Shown here piece by piece: positions 52,877 to 62,266 of a DNA stretch of 64,000 bases. Both the position numbers and the translations under genes were made by a program. The stretch is from Lutimaribacter saemankumensis (lineage in GTDB: Bacteria > Pseudomonadota > Alphaproteobacteria > Rhodobacterales > Rhodobacteraceae), in the NCBI RefSeq assembly GCF_900100005.1, contig NZ_FNEB01000007.1:124001-188000 (forward strand), in the 5' to 3' direction. The number at the start of each line of letters is the position of its first letter. The first letter of the stretch is position 1. Below the pieces are notes generated by a model. The model did not search any database and had not been told where the DNA came from. It worked only from the letters and a program-made list of their open reading frames with translations.

Positions 52877-53232
52877 CGTGGCTCTCCCTCGTGGCGCCTG
52901 TTGCGGTCTGACCAAGCGCTATAAGGGCAGCAGGGCGCGCGTGCAATGCGCGGGATTGGCCGCAGCTCCTGGCGGGTCAGCGCATGTTCCGCACGAGGTA
53001 GCCGTGACTGTGGCCGGGCATCGGTGTGCCAAAGCGGCGCATCAACCGCGTGTAGCTGAATCCAAGCTCGGACGCCTTTGCGACCTTGTCCCCGCAATCG
53101 AGCCGAAACAGCGCCAGGCCGCCACCGGATTCGCGAAAGGCAAAGCCCGTGTTTCGCGAGCGTCATCGGATCGAGTGCAACGGTCACTTGGGTCATGTTG
53201 CGCAGGCTGGCGCCTGCGCGGTTCATTCCAGG
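52877..53232. other. Intergenic region, 356 bp, between the PLP dehydratase gene and dapD
   Basis: It holds the dapD promoter region and a possible frameshifted small gene (52977-53196). Nothing else is clearly recognised. Confidence 0.4.
52977..53196 (-). pseudogene. Possible small gene with a single-base frameshift
   Basis: On the minus strand an ATG at 53196 reads MTQVTVALDPMTLA, while another frame gives NTGFAFRESGGGLALFRLDC, then GDKVAKASELGFSYTRLMRR, FGTPMPGHSHGYLVRNMR and a stop. The frames join into a 72-residue protein if one A is removed from the run AAA (53152-53154, plus strand TTT). The length, 220 bp, is one base off a multiple of three. It may be a real pseudogene, a sequencing error, or chance. 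Confidence 0.35.
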
Positions 53233-54156
53233 TTACTTCGCAAGCGGGTCCGGCGCGATATTGGCACCGCAGATCAGCACGGCAACGCGCTCGTCCGGTT
53301 GCGGTACATATGCGCCCGAGGTAAGGGCCGCCAGCGCGGTCGCCCCGGCAGGTTCGACCAGTTGGCGCGCGGATTTCCAAAGCGTCGCTTGCGCGGCGAT
53401 GATCGCGTCATCGCTGACAAGTGCGCTTTCGATGCCCTGGCTGCTTGCCAGGTCGAAACAGATATTGCCGATCTGCCTGGCCCCCAACGCGTTGGCCGCG
53501 ACGCCCGACACATCGACGGGAACCGGCCTGCCCGCCGCGAGGGCCGCGTTCAGGGTTGGTGCGCGTTCCGGTTCGACAGCCACGACCTTGCGCCGGCCCT
53601 GCAGCCAGGCCAGCGCGCCGCCGATCAGGCCACCGCCGCCCACCGCGATCAGGACGGTATCGGCCTGCAAGCCCTGGTCTTCCCATTCCGCCATGCAGGT
53701 TCCCTGTCCCGTTACCGTGGCGGGTGCGTCATAGGCGTGGATTTGCATGGCTCCTGTTGTCTCTTGCCATTCCGCGGCGCGGTCGGCGGCCTCGGCATAG
53801 GCACCGGGCACGACCACGAGGTCGGCGCCAAGGTCGCGGATCAGCGCGATTTTCGAAGGCCCGGCGATCTCGGGCACGTAGATGCGGGCATTGTGGCCCA
53901 ATGCCCGCGCGGCATACGCCACGGCCGCGCCGTGGTTGCCGCCCGAGGCCGCGACAAGCCCGGCTTGGGGCACCGGGCCGGACAACAGCGTGTTGAACGC
54001 ACCGCGCGCCTTGAAGCTGCCCGTGTGCTGCATCTGTTCCAGCTTGACCTCGACGGGGTAGGCAAGGCCAAGCCCGTCCAGCGTCCCGACGGGCGTGCGG
54101 CGCACATGGCCGGCGATGCGTTCCGCGGCTTTGGCGATCTCCGATTTCAAATCCAT
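53233..54156 (-). CDS. PLP-dependent threonine/serine dehydratase family protein
   Basis: A 307-residue fold-type II PLP enzyme (threonine dehydratase/serine racemase type). The PLP Lys lies in EQMQHTGSFKARGAFNTLLS (about residue 49); the phosphate-binding Gly loop is LIAVGGGGLIGGALAW; VAASGGNHGAAVAYAARALG is the Asn/Ser loop. It lacks an ACT regulatory domain, unlike biosynthetic IlvA. It may deaminate L-Thr/L-Ser or act on a related hydroxy amino acid. It is divergent from a LOG-like gene. Confidence 0.87.
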   Translation of the reverse strand: MDLKSEIAKAAERIAGHVRRTPVGTLDGLGLAYPVEVKLEQMQHTGSFKARGAFNTLLSGPVPQAGLVAASGGNHGAAVAYAARALGHNARIYVPEIAGPSKIALIRDLGADLVVVPGAYAEAADRAAEWQETTGAMQIHAYDAPATVTGQGTCMAEWEDQGLQADTVLIAVGGGGLIGGALAWLQGRRKVVAVEPERAPTLNAALAAGRPVPVDVSGVAANALGARQIGNICFDLASSQGIESALVSDDAIIAAQATLWKSARQLVEPAGATALAALTSGAYVPQPDERVAVLICGANIAPDPLAK

Positions 54157-54237
54157 TCGGCGGCCCCTGTTCTGGCAAAGTTGCGCGAAACCCTATAGGG
54201 CTGGCGCAGACGCGCAACCCGAGGATTTTAGCAAGTG

Positions 54238-55080
54238 ATGAAAGACGACCGCACCAGCCCGTTCCGCGATGCCGGCACCGACCGCACGACGGCGGCCGAG
54301 GTACCGGATACGCCTCAGACCCGTGCCCCGGCCTACCGTTTGGCGTTTGCCGACGATGAGTTCCTGTGCCGGGATGAATTGCGCCCTGTGCGCCTGCAGC
54401 TGGAATTGCTGAAGCCGCAGATGCTGCTTGATGAATACGGGGTTGAATCGACGGTTGTACTGTTCGGCGGCGCGCGCATCCCCAAGCCCGAAGACAAGGA
54501 CAAGGCGCGCACCCAAACGCTGGCCGACCTGTCGTCCTATTACGAAGAGGCGCGTATCTTTGCCCGCCGCATCACCGAGACATCGCTGAAAGAGGGCGGG
54601 CACAAGAACATCATCTGCACGGGTGGTGGCCCCGGCGTGATGGAGGCGGGCAACCACGGTGCGGCCGAAGCCGGCGGCATTTCGATCGGCCTGAACATCG
54701 TGCTTCCGCACGAGCAGGCCCCGAACGAATTCGTGACGCCGGACTTGTGCTTCAACTTTCACTACTTTGCGATCCGCAAGATGCATTTCCTGATGCGCGC
54801 CAATGCGATCTGCATTTTCCCGGGCGGCTTCGGCACGCTGGACGAAATGTTCGAATCCCTCACCCTGATCCAGACCGGACGGATGCGGCGTGTGCCTTTC
54901 CTTCTGTTCGGGCGGGCGTTCTGGGAAAAGATCATCAACTGGGACGCGTTGAAGGACGCAGGCACCATCAGCCCCGACGATCTGGACCTTTTCCGCTTTG
55001 TCGAAACCGCGGACGAGGCGATTTCCATCATCGAAGGGTGGGGCGATACCAGCCCGCGTGGGGACATCCCCGGCAGGTGA
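54238..55080 (+). CDS. LOG-family (TIGR00730-like) protein
   Basis: A 280-residue Rossmann-fold protein of the family often called lysine decarboxylase-like, whose members act as cytokinin-activating 5'-monophosphate phosphoribohydrolases. Key sites are TVVLFGGARIPKPEDKDKAR, IICTGGGPGVMEAGNHGAAE, and the signature FPGGFGTLDEMFESLTLIQT (PGGxGTxxE). A 60-residue N-terminal extension is present. GTG 54235 directly precedes ATG 54238, which is taken as start. The true bacterial substrate is uncertain. Confidence 0.85.
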   Translation: MKDDRTSPFRDAGTDRTTAAEVPDTPQTRAPAYRLAFADDEFLCRDELRPVRLQLELLKPQMLLDEYGVESTVVLFGGARIPKPEDKDKARTQTLADLSSYYEEARIFARRITETSLKEGGHKNIICTGGGPGVMEAGNHGAAEAGGISIGLNIVLPHEQAPNEFVTPDLCFNFHYFAIRKMHFLMRANAICIFPGGFGTLDEMFESLTLIQTGRMRRVPFLLFGRAFWEKIINWDALKDAGTISPDDLDLFRFVETADEAISIIEGWGDTSPRGDIPGR

Positions 55081-55175
55081 CGGGCGGAATGGTGCCGACT
55101 GGAACGCATTGCCCGTGAAGAGGCGTCGCCGGCTTCCTATCTGAGTGACAGGAAGCACAGGTAGGGAAGGCGCCC

Positions 55176-55604
55176 ATGTCGGTCAGATCACGTTTCATAA
55201 CGGCGGTTTTGTCTGCCGGGGTACTTGCGACCACGTTGATGGCCGCTGCCGCCCAGCATGAGGCCGCTGCCCTGCGCGGGGAATGGAGTGTCACGCAGAT
55301 GGCCGGAACGGCTGTCGCCAACGATGCCGGGGTGACGATCCGTTTCGATGACGCCGGGGGCGTTTCCGGCCGTGGCGCGTGCAACCGATACACCGGCGGA
55401 TACGAGGTGACATCTGACCGGCTGACGATCGGCCCGCTTGCGATGACCAGAATGGCCTGCGCGGGCGACCTCATGGCTATTGAAACGACATTTGCCGAAG
55501 CGATGGACAACGTGGCGCACGGCGTCGTCGACGATGCGGGCATGCTGACTCTGTCGGATGCCGAAGGGCGTGCCCTGATCGTGGCGGAACCTGCGGCAGA
55601 TTAG
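55176..55604 (+). CDS. META domain (HslJ-like) secreted protein
   Basis: A 142-residue exported protein: signal peptide SRFITAVLSAGVLATTLMAA, then a META domain: LRGEWSVTQMAGTAVANDAG, then the core GVSGRGACNRYTGGYEVTSD and TIGPLAMTRMACAGDLMAIE. HslJ of E. coli, an outer-membrane relative, is linked to novobiocin resistance and heat shock; function here is unknown. Its stop overlaps the stop of the opposite 69-residue gene by 4 bp. Confidence 0.88.
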   Translation: MSVRSRFITAVLSAGVLATTLMAAAAQHEAAALRGEWSVTQMAGTAVANDAGVTIRFDDAGGVSGRGACNRYTGGYEVTSDRLTIGPLAMTRMACAGDLMAIETTFAEAMDNVAHGVVDDAGMLTLSDAEGRALIVAEPAAD

Positions 55605-55810
55605 GCGGCTGGGCGTTCCAGCGGCAGATCGCAAAGTTCGACGCCCCGGCCAAGCGTCACCAGCTTGAAGCAATCGATCTCCTTGCGCAGGTCATAGCCA
55701 TACCCTGCAAGGCGGTGCCGCCATTCGCGATCCGAAAGGCACTTCTGTCGCTCGCCGGTGACGAATTCCCTGATTTCCCGATCGACGATCTTTTCGTTGC
55801 CAACAACCAT
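55601..55810 (-). CDS. Small conserved hypothetical protein, 69 residues
   Basis: Not recognised. It reads MVVGNEKIVDREIREFVTGE, RQKCLSDREWRHRLAGYGYD, LRKEIDCFKLVTLGRGVELC, DLPLERPAA. Charged and soluble, it has two spaced Cys and no signal. Codon use and its fit against the META gene (4-bp stop overlap) make it plausible. The region upstream (55811-55924) is short. Confidence 0.55.
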   Translation of the reverse strand: MVVGNEKIVDREIREFVTGERQKCLSDREWRHRLAGYGYDLRKEIDCFKLVTLGRGVELCDLPLERPAA

Positions 55811-55924
55811 GTCCTCTACCCTCTCAATTGCTGTCAGTAGAGAGACAGTCGACAGGCAACGTGACTTTTATTGTTCACGATTGGGGAAATTTCGGGGCGC
55901 GTGGCCGGGATTGTTGACGTTTCT

Positions 55925-56644
55925 TCAATCCTTGCGTGTATCCTGCCGTACCGCAGGGATTTGTGCCGCATGTTCGCGCCGGGCGCTGGCGGCGACGACA
56001 AGGGCCCGGAACAAAGCGCGCTGTCGCCTGGCATAAAACAGGTGTTCCGGGTGCCATTGCACGCCAATGGCAAAGGGATCGACCACCCGTTCAATCGCCT
56101 GGATCATGCCGCCTTCGTCCAGTGCGGCAACGCGCAAGTCGTCACCCAGATGGTCGACGGCCTGGGTATGCAAGGCATTCACGCGCATCGGCTGCGTGCC
56201 GCTTAGCCTGGCGAGGCGCGTGTTCGGTTCGATCAGGACCGTTTTGCGCGGCAGAATGGTCCGAATGAAACGGCTGCCGCGATAGACGCCATAGGCATCC
56301 TGGTGGAGCGTGCCACCAAGCACCACGTTGAGCATCTGGCTGCCGCGGCAAATCCCAAGAACCGGTGTGCCGTGGCTCAAAGCCTTGTCGATCAGGCATT
56401 TTTCCAGGTCATCGCGATCCGGGTCGAGCCGGGCCGATGCGACCAGCTTACCCCCGTAAAGGTCGGGCGAAATGTCGTCGCCGCCACCGATGATGACGCC
56501 GTCCACCTCCGCGATTTCAGCGTCGCGCCCGGCGCCCCAGCGCACGGCGCGGCCACCGGCAAGCCATATGTTGAAGGCGACAAGGGGAAACACACGCCAC
56601 CCCGAGCGGTTGGACGTCGTGACGCCGATAACTGGACGGGTCAT
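55925..56644 (-). CDS. Class I glutamine amidotransferase-like hydrolase (PuuD/peptidase C26 type)
   Basis: A 239-residue gamma-glutamyl hydrolase-fold protein. Catalytic Cys is 99 (LGICRGSQMLNVVLG); His 198 and Glu 200 lie in GVQWHPEHL. IGGGDDISPDLYGG and GTLHQDAYGVYRGSRF suit gamma-glutamyl-amide hydrolases such as PuuD. Its ATG overlaps the stop of the amidoligase upstream by 4 bp, so the two are coupled. It probably acts on the amide made by that ligase or on a gamma-glutamyl intermediate. Confidence 0.85.
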   Translation of the reverse strand: MTRPVIGVTTSNRSGWRVFPLVAFNIWLAGGRAVRWGAGRDAEIAEVDGVIIGGGDDISPDLYGGKLVASARLDPDRDDLEKCLIDKALSHGTPVLGICRGSQMLNVVLGGTLHQDAYGVYRGSRFIRTILPRKTVLIEPNTRLARLSGTQPMRVNALHTQAVDHLGDDLRVAALDEGGMIQAIERVVDPFAIGVQWHPEHLFYARRQRALFRALVVAASARREHAAQIPAVRQDTRKD

Positions 56645-57591
56645 GCCGATATCCCGGCGTCCCCGAGTATGGCGCCGGACCGTTCCGCCCAGCTTTGCCG
56701 GGACAGTGTGACTGTGCCGTGATCGTCCTGCCATTCCTGGCCAAGCCGGGTCAGCAGGGCATCGTCAGCCGCAACCTTTTCAACCGCGACCCAACGGTCC
56801 CATTCGGTCGGCAGGCCCCATTCGGCCTCGTCGATCCGGCAATCGGGCAAGCGAAAGTGAAATGCGGGTCGGGCCGATGTGGAATCATCGACCTTCTCGG
56901 TCACTTTTTTCGGGTCGAAATGTGCAAAGATAGGCAACATGTCCAAACCGAAGTTTCGGGATGGGCAGTGATCGAGATAAAGCGTGATCAGGTCGGCCAG
57001 TTCGATGTTCTGCCCTGCATCGATCAGGTCACGGACGAAAGCCGTGGGATATGGATCGGTAAAGGGCAGTACGCGACGGGTTTCATCAATCGGCATAGCA
57101 CTGCGCAGCCAGTCTTCGATCAGGGCGTAGGCAAGCAGCGGGCGGTGGATGTCTCCGACCCGATCCGAGGCGATCTGGATGTTGAAATGGATGCCGAACC
57201 CAAAGAAGACGCCCGCCCCGCTGCCTTTCGCTCCGTCTTGGCGCAAGGCGGCCACGAGATCCTGAAGATGGGGCATCTGATCCATGCGGATCGGATCGGT
57301 GACGACCTCGACGGGGATGACTTCGCGTCCCAACTTCAGCAGTTCGTCGCGCAGCGCGCTCTGGTCGAATTTGCGCAGCGAAGTATCGAGATAGACTTCG
57401 AGATCACCGATCGCGGTGTCTTCAATTGTCCAGAACGGTCCGTCACCCTGCCGGGCAGACCCGCCCAAAGTCTCTTTCACGATACTGGCCACCCGGTCTT
57501 CGGGCAGGCCGGCGAACTCGATCTCGACACCGACAAGGCGCGGTTTGCCGTCCTCGGCATTCGGGTTGGGCAGGGGGGTGAAGCTGTCCAT
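56641..57591 (-). CDS. Amidoligase family protein (glutamine-synthetase-like COOH-NH2 ligase)
   Basis: A 316-residue ligase of the Amidoligase_2 type (PF12224). It starts MDSFTPLPNPNAEDGKPRLV, then GVEIEFAGLPED, the metal/ATP site Glu of the GS-like fold. FWTIEDTAIGDLEVYLDTSL and FGFGIHFNIQIASDRVGDIH follow (the His-x-Asn pair). Comparative studies place this family with PuuD-like hydrolases, just as here. It would form an amide between a carboxyl and an amine, but the substrate is unknown. The start at 57591 lies 5 bp after the rlmN stop on the same strand. Confidence 0.85.
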   Translation of the reverse strand: MDSFTPLPNPNAEDGKPRLVGVEIEFAGLPEDRVASIVKETLGGSARQGDGPFWTIEDTAIGDLEVYLDTSLRKFDQSALRDELLKLGREVIPVEVVTDPIRMDQMPHLQDLVAALRQDGAKGSGAGVFFGFGIHFNIQIASDRVGDIHRPLLAYALIEDWLRSAMPIDETRRVLPFTDPYPTAFVRDLIDAGQNIELADLITLYLDHCPSRNFGLDMLPIFAHFDPKKVTEKVDDSTSARPAFHFRLPDCRIDEAEWGLPTEWDRWVAVEKVAADDALLTRLGQEWQDDHGTVTLSRQSWAERSGAILGDAGISA

Positions 57592-57596
57592 AAGTA

Positions 57597-58787
57597 TCAG
57601 CTCTGCAGCCCCGCCTCGGCCTCGATCTGGGCGCGCGACTTTCGGGCGCGTTCCGTTGCGGACTTGAGCTGCCCGCAGGCGGCCATGATGTCTTCGCCCC
57701 GCGGTGTGCGGATCGGGCTGGCATATCCCGCCTTGTAGATGATGTCGGCGAATTTTTCGATCCGGTCCCAATCCGAACGTTCATAGGGTGCGCCCGGCCA
57801 TTCGTTGAACGGGATCAGGTTGATCTTGGCCGGGATGCCCTTGATCAGCTGGATCAGGCGGCGCGCATCGGCGTCCGTGTCGTTCACGCCTTTCAGCATC
57901 ACGTATTCAAAGGTGATCCGCTCGCTGTTCGATGCCTTGGGATACTCGCGCAGTGCCCCGAGAAGAGTTTCGATATTCCAGCGCTTGTTGATCGGCACCA
58001 GCTTGTCGCGCACCTCGTCGGTGGTGGCGTGAAAGCTGACCGCCAGCATGCAGCCGATTTCCTCTGCGCAGCGGGCGATTTCGGGCACGACACCCGAAGT
58101 CGACAGCGTGATCCGGCGGCGGCTGAGGCTGATGCCCTCACCATCCATCGCGATCTTCATCGCATCGCGCACGTTTTCGAAATTGTAGAGCGGTTCGCCC
58201 ATGCCCATCAGCACGATGTTCGACAACAGACGCGGGCGCTGGCCCATGCCTTCGCCCTGTTCGGGCCATTCACCCAGGTCGTCGCGTGCCAGCATGATCT
58301 GACCCACGATTTCGCCTGCGGTCAGGTTGCGCACAAGTTTCTGCGTTCCGGTGTGGCAGAACGAGCAGGTCAGCGTGCAGCCCACCTGCGACGAGATGCA
58401 AAGCGTGCCCCGGTCTTCTTCAGGGATGTAGACGACCTCGACCTCGTGGCCGCCGTTGATGCGGACCAGATACTTGCGGGTGCCATCGAGACTGACATTC
58501 TTGCTGACGATTTCGGGCACTTCGATCGTGAAATGCCTGGCAAGTTTCGCCCGGTAATCCTTGGCGAGGTTCGTCATCGCATCGAAATCGCGAACGCCCC
58601 AGAAATAGACCCACTGCCAGATCTGGTTGACCCGCATCTTTGCCTGCTTTTCAGGCGTACCGATGTCGATAAGGGCGGCGCGCAGCTGGTCGCGCGTCAG
58701 GCCGACGATGTTCGTCGGCCCGTCGGGCAGCTTGCGGGGAATGGTCATCACGTCCTGCGTGATCGGGGCGGTCGGTTTATCGGTCAT
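57597..58787 (-). CDS. rlmN: 23S rRNA (adenine(2503)-C2)-methyltransferase
   Basis: Radical SAM enzyme that methylates A2503 of 23S rRNA and A37 of some tRNAs; 396 residues. The iron-sulfur Cys are 137, 141 and 144 ([14 protein letters not shown]); SAM-site [20 protein letters not shown]; the C-terminal Cys of the methyl-transfer pair is in MAACGQLKS. The start [15 protein letters not shown] lies 82 bp before the next gene's region. The amidoligase/hydrolase genes follow on the same strand. Confidence 0.96.
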   Translation of the reverse strand: MTDKPTAPITQDVMTIPRKLPDGPTNIVGLTRDQLRAALIDIGTPEKQAKMRVNQIWQWVYFWGVRDFDAMTNLAKDYRAKLARHFTIEVPEIVSKNVSLDGTRKYLVRINGGHEVEVVYIPEEDRGTLCISSQVGCTLTCSFCHTGTQKLVRNLTAGEIVGQIMLARDDLGEWPEQGEGMGQRPRLLSNIVLMGMGEPLYNFENVRDAMKIAMDGEGISLSRRRITLSTSGVVPEIARCAEEIGCMLAVSFHATTDEVRDKLVPINKRWNIETLLGALREYPKASNSERITFEYVMLKGVNDTDADARRLIQLIKGIPAKINLIPFNEWPGAPYERSDWDRIEKFADIIYKAGYASPIRTPRGEDIMAACGQLKSATERARKSRAQIEAEAGLQS

Positions 58788-58889
58788 GTCGCGCGGTTTT
58801 CCTGAATCAGGGCGGCGTCCTACAGGAAATCGTACCGTATGACAAAGGATTCAAGTAGTGCGGACATGACCGGGTGCCAGTGCGGCGCC

Positions 58890-60218
58890 CTAACCCAACG
58901 CGTCTTCGGCCGCTTTCGCGACGCGCAGGATGCGATCCTCTTGCATGGGCGCGCCCATCAGCATGATGCCGCAGCTCGGTGTGCCGGTCGGCAGCGTCAC
59001 GGCGCAAAGCCCCATCAGATTGCCTGCCCGCGTGTTGCGCAGCGTCAGCAGGTTTTCGGTGACGAAATAGTCGGGTTCGGTCTCCAGCCGTTTCACGTCG
59101 GGTGGCAGGTTCGGCGTCGACGGACACATCACCGCGTCGAACCCGGCCATGCGCGCAGCCCAGGTGGCCCTGTATTGTTCAAGCTTGATCCATGCTTCGA
59201 CATAGTCCGGGCCCGAGAAATTCGCGCCTGCCCGGAATCGTTCGCGCACCTGGTCATGCATGAGATCGGGGGCCGCTTCGATCTTTTCGCGCCAGCGGCC
59301 ATAAGCCTCGGCGGTATAAAGGACAGGGGCCAGTGTCATCGCTTCGGCCAGTTCGGGGGCTTCGACGGTTTCGACCGTTGCGCCTGCCTTGCGCAGGCGT
59401 TCGACGGCGGCGTGATAGGCGGCCAGCGGCGTGTCGCGCACATCCTGCATGACGCTGGTCTGCAGCGCGGCAAGGCGCATGCCCTTCAGGCTGGTATCGT
59501 CGAGATCGGCCACGCGGCCGCCTTCCATTGCTGCCAGCAGCAGGGCGGCATCCTCGACCGTGCGGCAGAGCGGGCCGACCGTGTCGAATTTTTCAGCCAG
59601 CGGAACCACACCTTCGAGCGATAGCCGCGTCGCGGTCGTTTTCAGGCCGACAAGATCGTTCCAGGCGGCGGGGACGCGGACCGACCCGCCGGTGTCGCTG
59701 CCGATGCCGGCCACGGCCAGGCCAAAGGCGACCGATGTCGCTGCCCCCGACGACGAACCTCCCGGCGCAAGCGCGGGGTCATTCACGTTGGGGGGCGTTG
59801 CGGTCACCGGATTCACGCCCAGCCCGGAAAACGCCAGCTCGGTCATGTGCGTCTTGCCCAGGCACACCAGCCCGTTCGCGGTGGCATTGCGCAGAACGCG
59901 CGCATCGCGTTGCGGCACACGGCCTTTCAGCAGGGCGCTGCCCGCCTCGGTCGCGGTGCCGGCGGTGTCGAACAGGTCTTTCCAGCTGATCGGCACACCA
60001 TCGAGCAGCGAACGCCGCAGGCCCAGCTTGGCACGCTCGCGGGCAGCGCCTGCCTCGGCCATGGCGCGATCCGGCATCGTGCGTGCATAGATGCGGTCGC
60101 GGTATTCATGCCCGTCGATTGCATCGAGATAGCTTTGTGTCAGTTCCAAAGGGTCGATGTCGCCCGCACCGATACCACGCCCCAGATCGGCGGCGCTCAT
60201 CTTCAGCCAATCGCTCAT
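58890..60218 (-). CDS. Amidase (amidase signature family)
   Basis: A 442-residue Ser-cisSer-Lys hydrolase. Lys lies in LDGVPISWKDLFDTAG, the Ser pair in the loops APGGSSSGAATSVAFGLAVA and GIGSDTGGSVRVPAAWNDLV. It hydrolyses amides of unknown type; relatives act on small amides, and some function in GatA. Two lone amidases of this sort are common in roseobacters. The start MSDWLKMSAADL is used; 26 extra residues are not plausible. It is divergent from a UbiH-type gene. Confidence 0.9.
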   Translation of the reverse strand: MSDWLKMSAADLGRGIGAGDIDPLELTQSYLDAIDGHEYRDRIYARTMPDRAMAEAGAARERAKLGLRRSLLDGVPISWKDLFDTAGTATEAGSALLKGRVPQRDARVLRNATANGLVCLGKTHMTELAFSGLGVNPVTATPPNVNDPALAPGGSSSGAATSVAFGLAVAGIGSDTGGSVRVPAAWNDLVGLKTTATRLSLEGVVPLAEKFDTVGPLCRTVEDAALLLAAMEGGRVADLDDTSLKGMRLAALQTSVMQDVRDTPLAAYHAAVERLRKAGATVETVEAPELAEAMTLAPVLYTAEAYGRWREKIEAAPDLMHDQVRERFRAGANFSGPDYVEAWIKLEQYRATWAARMAGFDAVMCPSTPNLPPDVKRLETEPDYFVTENLLTLRNTRAGNLMGLCAVTLPTGTPSCGIMLMGAPMQEDRILRVAKAAEDALG

Positions 60219-60305
60219 GTCCCACTCCCGCTTGCCAAGATTTGACGCGACGGTAGCGGCAGAGGGGCGCATGGACAATCCCGTCTGCACACGCATATTT
60301 GGGGC

Positions 60306-61526
60306 ATGACATATGACAGCGATATCCTGATTGTCGGCGGTGGCCTGAATGGGCCGGCATTGGCGTCGGCCGCGGCGCAGGCAGGGCTGTCGTCGACGGT
60401 CGTTGATGCCCAGCCCGAGACCACGCTGACCGATGCCGATTTCGACGGGCGCGCCTATGCGCTGGCGCTGGGTTCCGTGCGGATGTTGCGCAAGCTGGGG
60501 CTATGGGATGCCGTTTCCGAACACGCCCAGCCCATGCTGGAAATCAAGGTTAGCGATGGCCGCGCGGGCGAGGGGCCGCTATCGCCGTTTTTCCTGCATT
60601 TCGATCATGCCGAGATCGAGGAAGGCCCGATGGGCCACATGCTGGAAGACCGGTACCTGCGCCGGGCCCTGATCGAGGCGATGGCCGCAAACCCCGGGAT
60701 TACCGTGCTGAACGGCGAAACGGTCACCGCGCAACAGGCGGATGCCCATGGCGTCGGCGTGACGCTTGCATCGGGCCGGACCCTGACCGCGAAGTTGTTG
60801 GTGGGGGCGGATGGCCGCGCATCGGGAACGGCGGCACGGGCCGGCATACGCCGCACCGGATGGGATTACGGTCAGACTGCGCTGGTCTGTGCGATCGAGC
60901 ATGAAAAGCCCCACGGTGGCGTTGCGCACCAGTTCTTCATGCCGCCGGGGCCTTTGGCGATCTTGCCGCTGCCGGGGAACCGGTCGTCGATCGTCTGGTC
61001 GGAAACACACGAAACCGCCGCGCGGTTCATGGCGCTGGACGATGCCGGTTTCCTCGAGGTGCTGCGCCCGCGTTTCGGGGATTTCCTGGGCGAGATCGCG
61101 CTGGCCGGAAAGCGGTTTTCCTATCCGCTGAACCTGACCGTCGCGAACAGCTTTGCCGGTGACCGGCTGGCCCTGATCGGGGACGCGGCGCATGGCATGC
61201 ATCCGATTGCGGGGCAGGGATTGAACGCGGGCTTTCGGGATGTCGCCGCGCTGGCCCAGGTTCTATCCGAAGCGCGCCAACGGGGCGAGGATATCGGAAC
61301 CTCTCCGGTTTTGGACCGTTACCAGGGGTGGCGGCGGTTCGACACTGCAACACTGGCGATGACGACCGACCTGACAAACCGGCTGTTTTCGAACGACAAC
61401 CCGCTGTTGCGCTTTGCCCGCGACCTGGGAATGGGGGCTGTAAATGCCATGCCGGGCTTGCGCCGTGGTCTGATCCGTGAGGCCGCCGGGCTGACCGGCG
61501 ATCTGCCCGATCTCATGCGCGGCTGA
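60306..61526 (+). CDS. UbiH/UbiF/COQ6-type FAD-dependent hydroxylase
   Basis: A 406-residue FAD monooxygenase of the ubiquinone-biosynthesis group. FAD motif ILIVGGGLNGPALASAAAQA; DG motif VGADGRASGTAARAGI; the third block GDRLALIGDAAHGMHPIAGQ, GLNAGFRDVAALAQV is the UbiH/VisC family mark. It would hydroxylate the quinone ring; which position is not clear from sequence alone. A GST gene follows 86 bp later, same strand. Confidence 0.9.
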   Translation: MTYDSDILIVGGGLNGPALASAAAQAGLSSTVVDAQPETTLTDADFDGRAYALALGSVRMLRKLGLWDAVSEHAQPMLEIKVSDGRAGEGPLSPFFLHFDHAEIEEGPMGHMLEDRYLRRALIEAMAANPGITVLNGETVTAQQADAHGVGVTLASGRTLTAKLLVGADGRASGTAARAGIRRTGWDYGQTALVCAIEHEKPHGGVAHQFFMPPGPLAILPLPGNRSSIVWSETHETAARFMALDDAGFLEVLRPRFGDFLGEIALAGKRFSYPLNLTVANSFAGDRLALIGDAAHGMHPIAGQGLNAGFRDVAALAQVLSEARQRGEDIGTSPVLDRYQGWRRFDTATLAMTTDLTNRLFSNDNPLLRFARDLGMGAVNAMPGLRRGLIREAAGLTGDLPDLMRG

Positions 61527-61612
61527 TCTGACGCTGCGTCACACCGAGCCCTCTGGCATTTGCCCCTTATCTGCGCTTTGCTGCGCGCAAAGCGAACAGA
61601 AAGGGGAACACC

Positions 61613-62197
61613 ATGTATCAGGTTGTAGGTGGCGTACAGAGCCGTGCCTTTCGCGTCATGTGGACGCTGGAAGAACTGGGCCAGAACTACGATCATATCG
61701 AGTGCAAGCCGCATTCGCCCGAAGCGATGGCCGCCAACCCGTCGGGCAAGATCCCCGCATTGCGCGTGGATGACGACGTTCTGACGGATTCGACGGCGAT
61801 CATCACCTACCTGGCGGACAAGCACGGGGCGCTGACGCATCCGGCGGGCACCATCGCGCGGGCGCGTCAGGACGGGCTTTTGCACATGATCCTCGATGAA
61901 ATCGACGCGGTTCTGTGGACCGCTGCAAGGCACACTTTCGTGCTGCCCGAGGAACGGCGGCTGCCTGAAATTAAGGAGTCGCTGCGTTGGGAATTCGAAC
62001 GGAACGCCAAGCGTCTGGCCGATCGCATCGAAGGGCCGTTCCTGATGGGCGAGACCATGACGATCGCCGATATCGTCGCCGCGCATTGCCTGAACTGGGC
62101 CTATTCCGCCAAGTTCCCGCTCGATGACGAGCGCCTGCTTGCCTACGGCAAGGCAATGCGCGGGCGCGACGCGTTCAAGCGCGCTGCAAGCCGCTAG
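61613..62197 (+). CDS. Glutathione S-transferase family protein
   Basis: A 194-residue GST. The thioredoxin-like domain (1-80): VVGGVQSRAFRVMWTLEELG with Ser at the catalytic site, HSPEAMAANPSGKIPALRVD and TDSTAIITYLADKHG (glutathione-binding SSAI-type loop). The helical domain (about 90-194): GPFLMGETMTIADIVAAHCL. RBS AAGGGG precedes it. Its substrate is unknown. Confidence 0.92.
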   Translation: MYQVVGGVQSRAFRVMWTLEELGQNYDHIECKPHSPEAMAANPSGKIPALRVDDDVLTDSTAIITYLADKHGALTHPAGTIARARQDGLLHMILDEIDAVLWTAARHTFVLPEERRLPEIKESLRWEFERNAKRLADRIEGPFLMGETMTIADIVAAHCLNWAYSAKFPLDDERLLAYGKAMRGRDAFKRAASR

Positions 62198-62207
62198 GGG
62201 ATTGCGC

Positions 62208-62266
62208 CGCGGGCTTTGCCCGCGTCGCCCGGGCAGGGGGCGCTGCCCCCTCTGGGCCTGCGGCCC
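62208..62266. repeat. Cluster of three GC hairpins, roseobacter-type intergenic repeat
   Basis: CGCGGGC-TTT-GCCCGCG (62208-62224), AGGGGGC-GCT-GCCCCCT (62235-62251) and GGGCC-TGC-GGCCC (62254-62266), followed by CCCCCGGGATATTTTCGGAA. On the minus strand this ends the flavoprotein gene. I recall this arrangement, ending in CCCGGGATATTTT, as common at gene ends in Rhodobacteraceae. It likely acts as a terminator. Confidence 0.65.
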
